Shown here piece by piece: positions 14,676-15,333 of a stretch of 15,333 nucleotides of DNA. The notes beneath the pieces were generated by a model. That model searched no databases, had not been told where the DNA came from, and saw nothing but the letters and a program-made list of their open reading frames with translations. How positions within the stretch are numbered: the stretch's first letter is position 1; every line of letters begins with the position of its first letter. A program made the translations under genes and the position numbers. The DNA comes from Clostridiales bacterium (GTDB lineage: Bacteria > Bacillota > Clostridia > Lachnospirales > WQUN01), in contig JAITPB010000193.1 of the NCBI GenBank assembly GCA_031289625.1, positions 1-15,333 on the forward strand. Direction: 5' to 3'.

Positions 14676-15333
14676 TTGACATACGACGCGGCATTGGCAT
14701 ATATCGCGCGCTCCTATCGCCAGGAGCGGCACAGCCTGGATCACGTTCGCGGCGTCCTGCGCCTTCTGGGCGATCCGCAGAATCAATATAAAATCATTCA
14801 CATAGCCGGTACAAACGGCAAAGGTTCCACATGCGCCATGCTGCATTCTATTTTGCGGGAGAGCGGCCTGCGAACGGGGTTGTATACCTCGCCGCATCTG
14901 ATCAAATTCAACGAACGCATCGCCGTGTGCGGCCAAATCATTTCGGATGAGGATTTCGCCGCGCTGACCAGCAGAATCCAGCAGGCGTCGAAGCGGTTTT
15001 TTCAAAATGATTTTGAAACCCTTTCTTTTTTTGAAATTTTGACGGCAATGGCCTTCCTATATTTTTACATCCAGCGCGTTGACGCTGCTGTTATCGAAGT
15101 GGGGCTGGGCGGACGGCTGGACGCGACAAACGTAATAGAATCGCCGCTGTTAAGCGTCATTACTGCCATCGGCTATGACCACACGGAAGTATTAGGGCGC
15201 ACGCTCGCAAAAATCGCGAATGAAAAAGGCGGAATAATAAAGAAAAATACTCCCGTGATCTTGTATTTGACAACAGAACAGGTATATAATACGATTAAAG
15301 AAATATGTATGGCGAGAAACGCTGATCTATATT
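14676..15333 (+). CDS. folC: Folylpolyglutamate synthase / dihydrofolate synthase (FolC), 5' part
   Basis: This Mur-ligase-family ATP-dependent enzyme adds glutamate to folates, and in bacteria often also to dihydropteroate. The first 219 codons are present; the window ends inside the gene (family length about 420-440). Visible are the N-terminal LDHVRGVLRLLG, the P-loop IAGTNGKGST, LYTSPHLIKFNERI, FFEILTAMAF, VIEVGLGGRLDATN and GYDHTEVLGRTLAKIANEKG with the metal-site histidine. The start is a TTG at 14676, chosen because AGGAGGG (14663-14669) sits seven bases ahead and the family's N-terminal motif follows at the normal distance; no ATG is available before the P-loop. No promoter is seen between the preceding hairpin and the start. 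Confidence 0.93.
   Translation, partial: MTYDAALAYIARSYRQERHSLDHVRGVLRLLGDPQNQYKIIHIAGTNGKGSTCAMLHSILRESGLRTGLYTSPHLIKFNERIAVCGQIISDEDFAALTSRIQQASKRFFQNDFETLSFFEILTAMAFLYFYIQRVDAAVIEVGLGGRLDATNVIESPLLSVITAIGYDHTEVLGRTLAKIANEKGGIIKKNTPVILYLTTEQVYNTIKEICMARNADLY

Noticed and set aside
1..15333. An undescribed defence, mobile or biosynthetic system
   Set aside because: Apart from the eroded left end, the genes are standard metabolism, translation and chemotaxis. No unexplained conserved cluster was found.

Overview
This window reads as chromosomal DNA of a Gram-positive, Clostridia-type bacterium (phylum Bacillota). The clues are a complete trp operon behind a T-box leader, strong GGAGG-type ribosome binding sites, a small cysteine-rich protein of a type common in Clostridia, a VanZ-like membrane protein, and a long methyl-accepting chemotaxis protein that points to motility. 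No genus can be named from the sequence alone.

Left end (1-1690): a patchwork. It holds the apparent tail of an unidentified gene, a PHP-domain phosphoesterase (217-1062), the last ~53 codons of a hexapeptide acetyltransferase that has lost its front, a frameshifted IS1-family transposase fragment, and a 52-residue cysteine-rich protein. It looks like an eroded recombination or insertion zone.

Tryptophan operon (1715-8670): a sigma-A promoter (TTGACA, 17-bp spacer, TATTAT) drives a tryptophan T-box leader. The leader has a UGG specifier, a stem III hairpin, the T-box core and a terminator that competes with the antiterminator. The genes trpE-trpG-trpD-trpC-trpF-trpB-trpA follow, mostly overlapping or separated by a few bases. 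Together they convert chorismate to tryptophan. Control would be by uncharged tRNA-Trp acting on the leader and probably by tryptophan feedback on TrpE, which keeps the LES motif. TrpF carries an in-frame 18-bp tandem repeat. TrpA has Glu where the textbook catalytic Asp60 lies.

Middle (8669-9694): a VanZ-like membrane protein on the minus strand, preceded by a possible 18-codon reading frame and an inverted repeat over its putative promoter. About 500 bp of AT-rich non-coding DNA then leads to the leuS promoter.

Right part (9695-15333): leucyl-tRNA synthetase with an altered KMSKS loop (KMDKS), a chemotaxis receptor with an unusually long array of HAMP-like units, a very strong hairpin, and the first 219 codons of folC, cut by the window end.

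Most of the window is ordinary core metabolism. I see no convincing undescribed multi-gene system. The points most worth a second look are the HAMP-like array, the TrpF repeat, the KMDKS loop, the T-box discriminator position, and the hairpin placed directly in front of folC.
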